Assembly (NCBI GenBank): GCA_031763025.1
Contig: JASSKH010000024.1
Location: 6,663,387-6,727,386 of the forward strand
Length of the DNA: 64,000 nucleotides
From: Macrocystis pyrifera
Taxonomy: Eukaryota > Sar > Phaeophyceae > Laminariales > Laminariaceae
Direction of reading: 5' to 3'
The notes under the pieces were generated by a model. It was not told where the DNA came from and did not search any database. It saw only the letters and a program-made list of their open reading frames with translations. Positions 54,101 through 64,000 of this stretch are shown here, piece after piece; the first letter of the stretch is position 1; every line of letters begins with the position of its first letter. Position numbers and translations under genes: made by a program.

Positions 54101-54460
54101 AGGGCTCCCTCCGCCCACCCAAGACACCCTGAGAGTGATAGCTTCCTATCCTGCGCCACCAAATAGAAAAAAATGCTGGCGGCGGCGCGCACGCGACAAC
54201 GCAAATTCGTCGCTGTTTGTCGGCTGGGCGTTGTGTGACGCGCTGCGTTATGCCAGGTTGTTTCGATTTCCTTTTTTATGTGACAATGAATGCGCCGTTT
54301 CCCGATATAGGGTACAATCACGTTTTTTTTTTTTTTTTCGAAAATCAAATTAAAATTCATTGGAATCGAAATTTTATTTCCAAAATAATGAAATTTAGTG
54401 TTCCCCCCGTTGAGATGGGCTCTAACCTTGATCTTTACCCTATAACCCTAACCCGGACCC
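51131..54460. other. No supported gene
   Basis: The upstream exons of the USP-like gene should lie here or beyond, but I could not identify them. A plus-strand frame at 51412-51618 (RYNNALKIVIEHLSQVKSNA) is unrecognised. 52455-53240 is AT-rich. Confidence 0.4.
53017..53088. repeat. Inverted repeat (hairpin)
   Basis: Arms ttcgatttgaaaatctgatg and catcggattctcaaatcgaa around about 20 bases. Confidence 0.75.
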
Positions 54461-54463
54461 TAT

Positions 54464-54565
54464 CCCTTTTAGTGCCGCAGTCCCGTGCAGTCCCGTTTAG
54501 GGGACAAACTACTTGTAATTTGAGTAGTTTACCCCAATATGGGACTGCAGTCCTAGAAGGACTAA
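54464..54565 (+). mobile_element. Palindromic family M2, copy
   Basis: cccttttagtgccgcagtcc with an internal duplication (cagtcccgtgcagtcccg), and right arm gggactgcagtcctagaagg. Confidence 0.75.
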
Positions 54566-54616
54566 GCGCGCCAGAAGCGGGCCAGAGACGCCAATGCGCA
54601 CGGCACAATCTATCTA

Positions 54617-54721
54617 CTACGGGGGACTATAGTAAATAGGACCAAATATTGTTAAGTGAAAAAAGGGAAATGTATAGGTTTTGTGTGTACCGTAGGTCCT
54701 ATGTAGTATGGCCCCTCGTAA
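54617..54721 (-). mobile_element. MITE family M1, copy 12
   Basis: CTACGGGGGACTATAG to TAGTATGGCCCCTCGTAA, TA at the left. Confidence 0.87.
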
Positions 54722-56426
54722 TATCTGCAGCCTCTTTGTGAACACCTTGTTTTTATACATGAGTCGTTTCGCGAACTTGCAGCAGCAGACTTTACGGCAG
54801 CAGAAGCAGCGGCGGTGAACTTTGCGAGCAAAAGAAAAACATATATACCGTAGGTTCTGGCTAGAGGCTGTTTTTGGCTTTGCGCGTAAAATCCGTTGTA
54901 TACGTAGAGAACCTCTGTACGCGTAGCTAAAAGCTCGTCGCGGGCTGGTCGGTGTTGCTTGCTGCTCGGTCACTTGCCCGGTGGCTGCGCGTTTTTTAAT
55001 TTACTGTATAGCTTTCGCGGGCTTTTTTATTTTTTATTTTCTTGGTTCTTTCTCGGGGCTACGTGGTACGAGGAACGAACGCCTGCTGGCTGTGCACTCC
55101 CAATTCAGCTTGGGACACCCCCGGGGTTTCAAAGTCAACCATATTAATCCCGAAGGGGAAACCTTGTACGTATATCATATGTACAGCGACTCGCCCTAAA
55201 TTCAGGACGGGTAGGCAATGAGTTTCGTGACGGACGTCTGTCTCAATGGTCGAGGCTGGCCTTTTTGGTCGCCCGGGATTTTTTTGAAAGAACGCCAGCA
55301 AAACACGCTGCGGAGGCGCGCGGCCGCCCCTGCCGACCTCAAGGGTTAGGGTTAGGGTCGGGGCCAGGCCTGGGGTCGGGTTGGTCTGTGCCGACGTGCA
55401 AGATTGAAAATGACCACAGACATCAGTGTCGATGTTCGTTGTCAACCCCTCCTGCATGTAGGTCGAGCCATGTGTAGGTACTATTGTAGATAGGAGTTGT
55501 TGTAGACGCATGTGGCCGACAAGCTAATCGTAGCACCAAATGGGCACAGATTGCCTGGGGTGGATCTCCGGCGGCCCTGCTAGGCTTTCATATATTCCCA
55601 CGAGCTCGTGCTCGGGGTCGGGCGCCTAAAGGGATGGGCCCACTGCGGGGTCAAAGCACCAAGTTGAACAGCGCAGCCCGTGCGTGCCAGTTCACCGCTG
55701 GTGCAGCAGTAGTCTACATTGATAGAATGAGAGATACATGTGCTTTTGGGGGGCTGTGCGTCAATCAGTCGACCGTGGGTCTGGCTGGTGCTGCGAAAAT
55801 TTCCAGTTATGTACCGACCGACGTGCTCTCTACCTCCTTTTTCAACCGTACGCGTATCACTAGCCTTTACAACTGTGCCGTTCGTCCCCCAGAGCGAAGC
55901 AGCCGCTGTTGCTGCTGCTATGATACGACTGCTGTCCGCGAACCGTTCGTTATTTTATCGCCGACTCTGTAGCGCACAGCATGACAGGTCGCGGGTCGCG
56001 CACAGACAGCCGCGATGCTGCGACGGTACCTGCTACTGTTTTGTGCGTTTGTTGTTGACACGAAACCGTTACGTATTTCCACCATCTTGGGGATCCAGGA
56101 CACCCAATTGTCCGTGCTGGGTCTTCGTCTTGTCAATAGAGAGATGCCAGCGACTTGGGCCCGAACGATGATTCGAGATAAAAGAAAAACACATGGCATG
56201 CCCAACGTACCGAGTGCGGGGGTACGAATTCAGGACATGCACAGGCCAGGCAAACTGCGAGTTCATGGTACAGCAGCAGACCAGGGGCATATACAGCAGT
56301 AATGTATGTATGCACGTATATATTCATGTATGTATGTATGTATGTATGATGCTACTGCTGTATATGCGCACGTTTACATGATATGAGGGGTGGTCGCTCC
56401 TTGATAGTGAATCTTTACGGAGGTTT
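54722..56426. other. No supported gene
   Basis: Mixed sequence. Two TTAGGG units at about 55345 are too few to be a telomere array, and a (ATGT)n run lies at 56320-56350. No exon could be linked to a known protein. Confidence 0.45.
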
Positions 56427-56830
56427 TCTGCTTGGCGCCTAAAGCCTACCCTCCGACCCGAACCCTATGTCCCCTGTGGCAGTGGTTAGTACCCGGATGC
56501 TGTGCTTGATAAGACTCTAGGTTAACTCGGCCGGCTTGAATGCTGTGCTTGGAAAGACTCTACAGGTATTAACAGGTTGATTCGGCCGGCCCGGGAAGCT
56601 GTGGCTGGGAAAAGAGTCTAGGTTGGTGTAGCCGCATGTAGTGCACCCTTAGCCAATCAGCTTGCCTAAATGGCTTACCTTAGAAAGACTCACTATTACG
56701 GGGGACCATAGTAAATAGGACCTACGGTACACGCTAAAACCTATGTATTTACCTATTTTTACCAACAATATTTGGTCCTATTTACTATGGTCCCCCGTAA
56801 TATCAACCCCTTGAGTACTACTGTATGATA
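56427..56830 (+). repeat. Dispersed repeat D1, copy 2, containing M1
   Basis: Matches 18428-18690 and resumes tcaaccccttgagtac after the M1 copy at 56696-56800. Confidence 0.82.
56696..56800 (+). mobile_element. MITE family M1, copy 13 (best preserved A subfamily)
   Basis: TTACGGGGGACCATAGTAAA to TTTACTATGGTCCCCCGTAA, perfect ends, TA on both sides. Confidence 0.95.
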
Positions 56831-58074
56831 TATCTCCATATACTTGTATATCTGGTGTCCTCGGTGCAGTGATGCACCCTTCTAGTCTCGGTACAGTTTC
56901 ACGGTACCTGTATGAGTGTACGATACTGCTGTACATTATTAACCGAAGTACAAGTATACACATTGGAAAAAAAAAAATAATCGGCTGGCTCCTATGTGTG
57001 AGATCAATTGTTTTTCCTCAAACCTCATATTTGCCAAGGTTGGTTTGATACTATAGTAGTGATATTTCGATCACGCCTGCTACGGGGGTGCGGGGTGGGT
57101 AGATTTTAGAGTGGTCTACAAAATCTGACAGTTTCAGGGGAGTGAATCCGACATGCCAACATGCACCATTCTGGTTTGAGACGTTGGTGATCTTGATTGA
57201 TTATCTTTTAGTATAGTATCTTGGATTTTATTTTTGGTTTTATCACCATGGTATTTTATCGTGAGCGATGTTTTGTTATCACATTCACCAAGTCGAGAGC
57301 AGAGGGGCTGTTCGGAGTGCTCACGTGCTTGGTGTATGGATTCATGCGTAACGATATTTGGGAGTTCCACGCAGGAAATATACGTGTTTCTGTGTGGAGC
57401 AGTCGGCGGGTTGCGACGTGTTTTGCCCGCCAGTTGATGTTCTTCCCCTTTCTTCCTTGTCTTGTGTGTTCTAGTTGAATAATAAATATATATATACCCT
57501 GCGGGGGACTTCTGTGAACTGACTGAGGCTTGGCCTAGCATGTCAGTGAGTGCACCGACAGTTTTTCGTTCGCGAGCGAATTCGTCTACTGTATGAATAG
57601 CACAGCACGGAAAAAAAGCATGGGCTACTGCTGTAGTTTTTCGATGCGCCGCCCCTTGCAGGTCAGCAGAGGTCCGGCCAGAGCCTCATGCTTGGGTTGG
57701 TGCTGCTCGAGACTTGATGCGCATGCGGTGGGTGCAGCTCGTACATGCACCAATGGTGACTTCCACTGTTTTAGCGCCAGGTGTCACGTCAGACAGCAGT
57801 GTAGCGGGTACGAGTGCTCGTGTCCGCCGGCGGCATGCCGTGGCGTTGGACACTCGACACAGCGCTCCAGACAACATCGCTGCTGTACCATCCAGTATTA
57901 ATAATAGCCTCCAGTGGCCGTTTGCTGTAATCATAAAAGTCACTTTGATTGGTCAATTTTCCCCCGTGAAGGCCTAGAGGACCTAATGTGTTATGCTTTT
58001 TTTTTGTCGAAAGTCACATGTGGGACATATAGCTAACCGGTTCCCACTTCATGATGTACTACTGTTCACCTTTC
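56831..58074. other. No supported gene
   Basis: AT-rich DNA with several short frames. None shows a convincing exon with both splice sites or a known domain. Confidence 0.45.
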
Positions 58075-58275
58075 AGGCCAGATGATCTGTATGATCTGTA
58101 TGAGTTTGCTCACGTTGCCGCGTAGCAGCCGTACGATCCGCATGATCTAGCACATGTCTCCTGGGTTGGATCTGTGCTTCTACAGATCCTGCATAGCATC
58201 TCATAGCGGCAGGTTAGGATCTACAGTAGATGATCTACAGCAGACAGATAGATCGTGATCTGTCCGACATATGAT
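58075..58275 (-). repeat. Dispersed repeat D2, inverted copy
   Basis: atccgcatgatctagcacat, gtctcctgggttggatctgt, agatcctgcatagcatctca and gcggcaggttaggatctaca. Confidence 0.75.
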
Positions 58276-58652
58276 ACGAACATGTGTTTTTTTCCACTGT
58301 GTGGTATCACACAAGAGGTCGCGGAACCACAGCTGTCGGCTTGGCACCCCCGACCCGCTTAAAAGTTCCGTTAGGTTTTGTTTCCCCTGCTGTACCTTGG
58401 GTGTGACATGAACCTGTGGACCCCTCGTGCCTTTTCTTTTGCGTGACTGCGGGCTAGATCGTGGCGGTGATATAATGTGAGATCGTCATGAACAACAAAC
58501 AACAACGTATACGTACCCCTACGGTTCTGGTTCATAGCTGGCTGCTGTTACGGCTCCCGTGGCCGACAGAACGTATCTCAAGCACCACGGTTTATTGCTT
58601 GAAGAGCTCGAGGTATAGTGTGGTGTACTTGTATACTGAACGAATTTTCGAT

Positions 58653-58655
<3 letters not shown>

Positions 58656-58707
<52 letters not shown>
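58656..58707 (-). repeat. Poly(T) run of about 52 (poly(A) on minus strand)
   Basis: The only long A/T homopolymer in a window where the long runs are otherwise G/C. It may be the poly(A) tail of a retroposed sequence read on the minus strand. Confidence 0.85.
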
Positions 58708-59999
58708 CCCTCCAAGGCCAACTTTCTCGACAACCGGTCGGGGAAGCTGCAAACGCCGGGCGTTGTGTTTGTGTGTATCTATGGAAGCATCTCGACGAGA
58801 TATTCCCAACGCCGCCATTTTCGTTGTGTGTGCCCCCCTTAAGGCGCGTTTCGGAGAAATTCGTCTCGGAAAATCGTCCGAGGGGGTGTGTTTTCTGATC
58901 ACCCGGTGTGTTATTTATTTATTTTTTTGATCATCGCTTTTACTTTCCGGCCTAACTCGTAGGAGGTTTTACTCTCAACGATCTTCTGGACAAGCCGCGG
59001 TCACAGGTGTCGTCCTCCCTTCCCCCCGATACCTGCCTTTACTTTTTCGTCGTGCATAGGGTTCAGCATTCCCGCTGCTCGTCGATTCTCATCGAAAGTA
59101 GGTAACTCACGCTCTCGCGCTTTCCGCTATTTATAGTCAATTTTTATGCGAGAAAATTTGATGAGGTAATAATCGGAACACATTAGTTATGTATTGTATA
59201 TACGTGAGAGTGTACCCATTCACTATTGCTCTTTTTACTTAGTTAAGTGTTCACCGGGATGCATAGTCCCCTTTTTCCTTCTCGTATCTTTCCCCTTGCA
59301 CGTCCCTCTTGGCTCATGCTCGGGGTAAGTATGTATGTGTCTGAGCTTTGGCTTCCCATTTTATTTATTTATTTGGGATTCTTCTCCTTTTCTTTTTCTT
59401 TTTCTTGTTCTTTTTCGGTTTGGTTTTTTCGTTGCTTCTCTTTCTTTATGGTGTATTTTGGTTGCTGGCGTATGTATGTATGTTGTGTCGGCCGCACCTA
59501 GTGCGAAGGCATGGTATTGCGTAGGCTATTAATGCATTACGGTGTGTTATCTCTGATGTGTCGTAGTCTGTGACCACATAGCTCGTATCTTTCTAGGGTG
59601 AAGACTCAGCACGGACACTGGGCTTGCTGGATGTCGACGAGTAGAAGAACGGTTTAATGTGAAGAACACACACACACATTCAGTTTCTCAGCAGTACCAG
59701 GCATGTATGATACGAGATGATCCCATGTATCATGGTAATGATTACCGATCTCCAGGGTATCATGCAGTGTATGTATACTGCTGTATGTGCAACTAGTGTG
59801 TGTTTTCATGTGAAGGAACGAAGGAACATACGTGCTTGTCTTGTGCATTTTATTTTACGTGTTGCATGTCGCTTGAGAAAAATGTATGTCCGACCGCTCT
59901 CAAGAAACACGAACAAATAAAAAGCCTGAACAGATTACTGCTGTATCGTAAGAGTACCCGCCTGAAATGTTCATGTTCACGTGCGCACTGGTCATCTAC

Positions 60000-60210
60000 A
60001 GATCATTCCCACTTGATGATCTAGATCTTCTAGGGCAGATAGATAGATGGACAGATCCCTGATCTGTACTGACTGGTACGATCCACAGCTCATGCTGCTT
60101 GTAAAGAGAGCCGTGTAACCTGCGTGATTTAGAGTAAGGGATATTCCGCGGGTTGCATTTGTAGTATGCAGACCCTGCACACTATATCTAACGAAAGGTT
60201 ATTAATAGGA
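60000..60210 (-). repeat. Dispersed repeat D2, diverged copy
   Basis: tctacagatcattcccacttgatgatctagatc and gaccctgcacactatatct keep the order of other copies. Confidence 0.5.
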
Positions 60211-60559
60211 TCTACAGCAAATTATATTTAATAGGATCTACAGCAAATTATATTTCCTGTAGAACGAGGTATTTCCGTCTCGTTAAATGTTTTACCCACT
60301 AGCGGCGGGCATATAGTTAATATATAACGCTTAGTTACGATTGCTAGCGTGGCATATATGCCGTTGCTTCTTTTCTTTGTTCCTTCTTTGCTTTTCTCTC
60401 TTGTGATGTGTCTAGTTTGTGTTGCCTATGTCCTGCTTCCGTACCCAGTATGTTTGCCACTGCCATATTTTTTTTGTTGTTGTTATTGTTTGCTCGCAGT
60501 TTTGTGGCCGCAGAGCGTTTTTTCTCTCCAGGATGACGGTGAGCTAGGTTCACATGCCG

Positions 60560-60698
60560 AACAGATGATCGAGTCCCGCTCTATGATCTAGATCTTTGAG
60601 GGCAGATCTGTAGGATGTGCATGATCTAGCTCATGTTGCCGGGTGGGAGCCGCGTAGTCTGCATGATGCAGAACATGTTTCCTGAGTTGGGTCTGTAG
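60560..60698 (-). repeat. Dispersed repeat D2, inverted copy, interrupted by M1
   Basis: gatctagatctttgagggca, catgatgcagaacatgtttc and ctgagttgggtctgta; it resumes after the M1 copy with attctgcaccacatgataca. Confidence 0.65.
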
Positions 60699-60700
60699 TA

Positions 60701-60824
60701 TTCCCGGGGACCATACTGGTAAATAGGACCAAAAATGGGACCAAATATTGTTGGTAAAAATAGTTAAATATATAGGTTTTTGTGCGTACCGTAGGTCCTA
60801 TTTACTATGTTCCCCCCCCCGTAA
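60701..60824 (-). mobile_element. MITE family M1, copy 14, with internal duplication
   Basis: TTCCCGGGGACCATACTGGT to TTCCCCCCCCCGTAA. A short duplication (ggaccaaaaatgggaccaaa) lengthens it. Confidence 0.87.
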
Positions 60825-61045
60825 TAGTAATATTCTGCACCACATGATACAACGGCAGGTTAGGATATATCTGTAGATGATGTATCTGATCTATCTGTGG
60901 ATGATCTATCTGATCTATCCGTAGGTCCTATTTACTATGGTCCCCCGTAATACACATATTCTGCACCACATGATACAACGGCAGGTCAGGATATATCTGT
61001 AGATGATGTATCTGATCTATCTGTGGATGATCTATTGTGATCTAT
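60791..61045. repeat. 130-bp tandem duplication that includes half an M1
   Basis: Two units start gtaggtcctatttactatg at 60791 and 60921 and both continue attctgcaccacatgataca and the GATC array. Confidence 0.92.
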
Positions 61046-61135
61046 CTGTAGATGGTCTATATCTGATCTATCTGTAGATTATCTATCTGATATTTATGTA
61101 GATTATCTATCTGATCTATCTGTAGATTATCTATG
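60840..61135. repeat. 22-bp GATC tandem array
   Basis: gatctatctgtggatgatct units as at 41680, again ending before a tgtcccacgtgtg sequence. Confidence 0.88.
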
Positions 61136-61324
61136 TGTCCCACGTGTGAACTATTTTGATGCGAAGGACACACACACATGTACACACAGATGCACCGCGG
61201 CCGCCACAGAGGCAAATCTCACTCTGTTCCCCAATACAAGTACTGTTTTTTTCATTAAATATATATATCACGCGTGCTATGATGGGAGGTCGTACAGCAG
61301 TATTAATAGTAGTAGCAGCCTACC

Positions 61325-61402
61325 ACTCTGGCCGGAAATATAAGGACCGTTTGAACACTACCATCAAGACCAACCGGTCCTTATATTCCAGCCCGAAGCG
61401 GC
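61325..61402 (+). mobile_element. MITE family M3, best copy
   Basis: ctctggccggaaatataagg, accgtttg on the left and ccggtccttatattccagcc on the right. Confidence 0.7.
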
Positions 61403-61556
61403 ACAAGTTTTTGGCAAAAAAGAAAACGTTTCGGACTCCCGGGGGGCGGGGGCGGGGGGGGGGAGGGGCTCCTCAATAACTCCCGTTTCGGGGACAAACT
61501 TTTTAGGTATATTTTTTCGGCCAAAACGTTTCTGACTGCCGGGGGGGGGGGGTCCT

Positions 61557-61660
61557 TAACCCTTTTTGTACTGCGGTAGTCCCATTTTGGGGACAAACTA
61601 CTTGAAATTTGACTGGTTTGTCCCCATAACGAGACTGCAACACTAAAAGTAAAATGGTTA
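61557..61660 (+). mobile_element. Palindromic family M2, copy
   Basis: taaccctttttgtactgcgg, cccattttggggacaaacta and right arm tgtccccataacgagactgc ending aaaatggtta. A partial M2 also lies at 61475-61510. Confidence 0.75.
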
Positions 61661-61705
61661 ACCGAGGAACTCTACTCAACCAATATTGTTGGAACACCAT
61701 ATACC

Positions 61706-61784
61706 TCTCTGGGCGTAATTATGAGGAGCGCTTAGACATAAATATGAGGACGAAGCGGTCCTTATATTGACAGACACCCAGAGC
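61706..61784 (+). mobile_element. MITE family M3, copy
   Basis: ctctctgggcgtaattatga on the left and gcggtccttatattgacaga on the right. Confidence 0.55.
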
Positions 61785-62103
61785 GGTATGTGTTATAATA
61801 CAATGAGGCGTGCACTGTATGCCTCTACTCTAGACCACCGGGTTACAACTTTTTTTCGTTTTCCTCAAAGCCAGTGTTCGGGTGACTAACTACTGCTGTA
61901 GTAGTACTACCCCTTGCTCGTATTGCTACCGTTTCCCCGATTTCAGAACATAGTCAGGGGGTAGGTAGGTACCCCGAGTTAAGAGCGCCCCGTGACAAGC
62001 AAAAAACAGGCGCTCTTGACTACACAGCGCTCTCTTCTGTGCGGGTAGGCGATATATAGAGGTTTTATTATAGGCGGGACACGTCGATTTGGCCGCTTTT
62101 GAC

Positions 62104-62205
62104 CCGTCTAGGGCAGAGACTGCAGTCTTGTTTCGGGAACGACCCACTCTAATTCCGAGTATTTTTGTCCTCAAACGGGACTGCAGTCCTAAAAGGGGTT
62201 GGACC
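62104..62205 (+). mobile_element. Palindromic family M2, copy
   Basis: agagactgcagtcttgtttc on the left and ctcaaacgggactgcagtcc, taaaagggg on the right. Confidence 0.75.
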
Positions 62206-62254
62206 CCGACTGCTCTTGTCTTGGGCGCTCTTCAATCGGGGCACCCGCGTATTG

Positions 62255-62359
62255 TTACGGGGGACCGTAGTAAATAGGACCAAATATTGTTAGTAAAAAT
62301 AGGGAAATATATCGGTTTTTGTGTGTGCCGTAGGTCCTGTTTACTACGGTCCCCCGCAA
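62255..62359 (-). mobile_element. MITE family M1, copy 15
   Basis: TTACGGGGGACCGTAG to CTACGGTCCCCCGCAA. Confidence 0.9.
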
Positions 62360-62411
62360 TGGTATAGGCTGAGGCAAAGGTAGGTGCACCCCTGTGGTAG
62401 TATTTGTCTCA

Positions 62412-62498
62412 TACGGCTATGGACGGAAATGTAAAGACCGCTTGGACTTCATATTAGTGTATAAACGTTCGTTATATTTCCAACCAGAGGGGTAGACA
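62412..62498 (+). mobile_element. MITE family M3, copy
   Basis: ctatggacggaaatgtaaag, accgcttgg on the left and cgttatatttccaaccagag on the right. Confidence 0.6.
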
Positions 62499-62509
62499 CT
62501 ATTCTTTTA

Positions 62510-62614
62510 TTACGGGGGGCCATGGTAAATAGGACCAAATATTGTTCGTAAAAATAGGTGAATATATGGGTGTTTGTGTGTACCGTAGGTCCTATTTACT
62601 ATGGTCCCCCGTTA
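62510..62614 (-). mobile_element. MITE family M1, copy 16
   Basis: TTACGGGGGGCCATGG to CTATGGTCCCCCGTTA, TA on both sides. Confidence 0.9.
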
Positions 62615-63230
62615 TAGTTGATGTGGGCACAGAGTGGTAGGTTCCGGTGTTTATGGACTTCTGTTGTAACTGCCGTGGCTGCCACAAAGGAATGATGGCT
62701 TGACAGCGCGGCTGCTTTTTTTTAGAGTTTGCGAAGGAAATCTCCGGTGGGTTTCTATCGTCCTGCGCGGCCTGGCGAGGCGGAGTCTATCGTTTGATCT
62801 ACGAGTAAGGACCGGAGATGATCGTTCACGCGTCGGGCAGATCGTCGGTTCCCACTTTTGATGATCGAGATCAGTCAGGGCAGATCTATCTAGATAAGTC
62901 AAGAACGATTGTAATGTGTTGTAAGTGGCTTTTGTGGCCACGTTTTTGCTAAATATTGTCTGGTTGGGTTAACTCTTTAGGGAGGTTGCATGAGGTTGGG
63001 GGTCATCTACATGTATATGTAGGAAACAGGCCACAAGAAAAGAACCCCAACCAATTTGGTTCATTTTTTTCGCAAACATTCTTACGAACTGAGTTTGTGT
63101 GAGGTTATTTAAATTCGTACGACTTTTGCCACATGTAGCGATTCAACATATTCATTAGAACCCAACCCACGACCCACGTCTGAGGCACACGATATATACA
63201 CCTGGTATGACATTTTTTTAATTTGTGATA

Positions 63231-63444
63231 TTACGGGGGACCATAGTAAAATAGGACCAAATATTTTTTAATTCGGGGGTCCATAGTTAATAGGACCTAT
63301 GGTACACATAAAAACTTATATATTTACCTATTTTTAATCACGATGTTTGGTCCTGTTTACTATGGTCCCCCGTAATAGTAAAAATAGCAAAATATACAGG
63401 TGTTTGTGTGCACCGTAGGTCCCATTTAATATGGTCCCCGGTAA
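63231..63444 (-). mobile_element. MITE family M1, copy 17 (outer, split)
   Basis: Left half 63231-63270 (TTACGGGGGACCATAG...) and right half 63376-63444 (TAgtaaaaatagc...GGTCCCCGGTAA) are separated by another M1. Confidence 0.92.
63271..63375 (+). mobile_element. MITE family M1, copy 18 (inner, hybrid subfamily)
   Basis: ATTCGGGGGTCCATAGTTAA to TTTACTATGGTCCCCCGTAA, flanked by TA inside the outer copy. Confidence 0.92.
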
Positions 63445-63816
63445 CAGTAAAATCTGAATCTTGTAGTTTCGAATACTTAAGGATGGACCCCGCAGAGCCA
63501 AGACTCGTCGATATGAGATGCTGACTTTTTCGAATTTACGACCGGGTGCACTTTAGGCTCATTCTTATCAGAGAGCTTTTTTTTCCAGAATTTCCAAAGT
63601 TTGGAATTAATGGAGATATGTATATACGGAGGCGTTCTGTCACTGTTGGTGAAATTCTCCAGAAGCCAAAGAAAAACAAGAAGGTTAAAGTTCACATCTT
63701 TCTGGAAAAAAAATCAGGAAAGTCCGGAAGATTGAAAAAATTGCGCGGAAAAAAAGTATGGAAATTAATGGAAAGAAAAGCTCTTTGATAAGAATGACCC
63801 TTATTAGTAGTTGCTA

Positions 63817-63924
63817 TTACGGGGGTCCATAGTTAATAGGGACCTATGGTATACATAAATAACTATATATTTACCTATTTTTACTAACAATATTTGGTCC
63901 TATTTACTATGGTCCCCCCCGTAA
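63817..63924 (+). mobile_element. MITE family M1, copy 19 (hybrid subfamily)
   Basis: The left end is the T type (GGGGGTCCATAGTTAATAGG) and the right end the A type (TTTACTATGGTCCCCCC). Confidence 0.9.
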
Positions 63925-64000
63925 CACCAGATATTTACCACCCTTGGTATTTTAACCTCTTGTTGGTGATAATTTTTCGATCTTGAACCCTTCGGGACTT

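Noticed and set aside
59247-59532. Phe/Leu-rich frames resembling membrane segments
   Set aside because: They derive from a T- and CTTTT-rich stretch and lack any supporting signal.
1-64000. CRISPR array, prophage, operons or other prokaryotic features
   Set aside because: The tandem repeats here have no spacers of constant length, the genes have spliceosomal introns, and all proteins recognised are eukaryotic in type.

Overview
The window is nuclear DNA of a eukaryote, not of a bacterium or virus. Genes are split by spliceosomal GT-AG introns of about 1 to 7 kb, and most of the sequence is transposon debris, minisatellites and G/C homopolymers. No long reading frame is a host gene; the real genes appear only as short exons with matching splice phases. 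The eL35 and LSM5 proteins, the head-to-head gene pair, the large introns and the chromodomain retroelement relic suggest an alga, possibly a stramenopile such as a brown alga. That placement is inference and not proven here.

Layout. 1-2946: a dead APE-type LINE ending in a poly(C) tail. 3052-7019 (minus): first three coding exons of KAE1/OSGEP, the tRNA t6A synthesis enzyme; the 3' part lies outside the window to the left. 8574-10735: three blocks of a 42-bp satellite in alternating orientation. 11708-21688 (minus): complete five-exon gene for ribosomal protein eL35 (123 aa), whose first coding exon is only four bases. 21980-25072 (plus): complete three-exon LSM5 gene (85 aa), divergent from eL35 across a shared 291-bp promoter. 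29.4-30.0 kb (minus): retrotransposon chromodomain relic. About 33.0-51.1 kb (minus): an exon chain for a protein with two universal-stress-protein-like domains, its introns full of LINE, SINE and MITE copies. 51-64 kb: no gene recognised; MITEs, GATC-rich repeats and AT-rich DNA.

The conserved genes serve housekeeping RNA and translation roles: t6A tRNA modification, large ribosomal subunit assembly and mRNA decay/U6 snRNA binding.

The main repeat findings are: (1) a LINE and a roughly 500-bp SINE that share a 3' end and both finish in poly(C), which explains many of the G/C homopolymers; (2) a MITE family of about 105 bp (here M1) with about 20 copies, TA target duplications, two empty-site comparisons and a nested self-insertion; (3) further palindromic families (M2, M3, M4).
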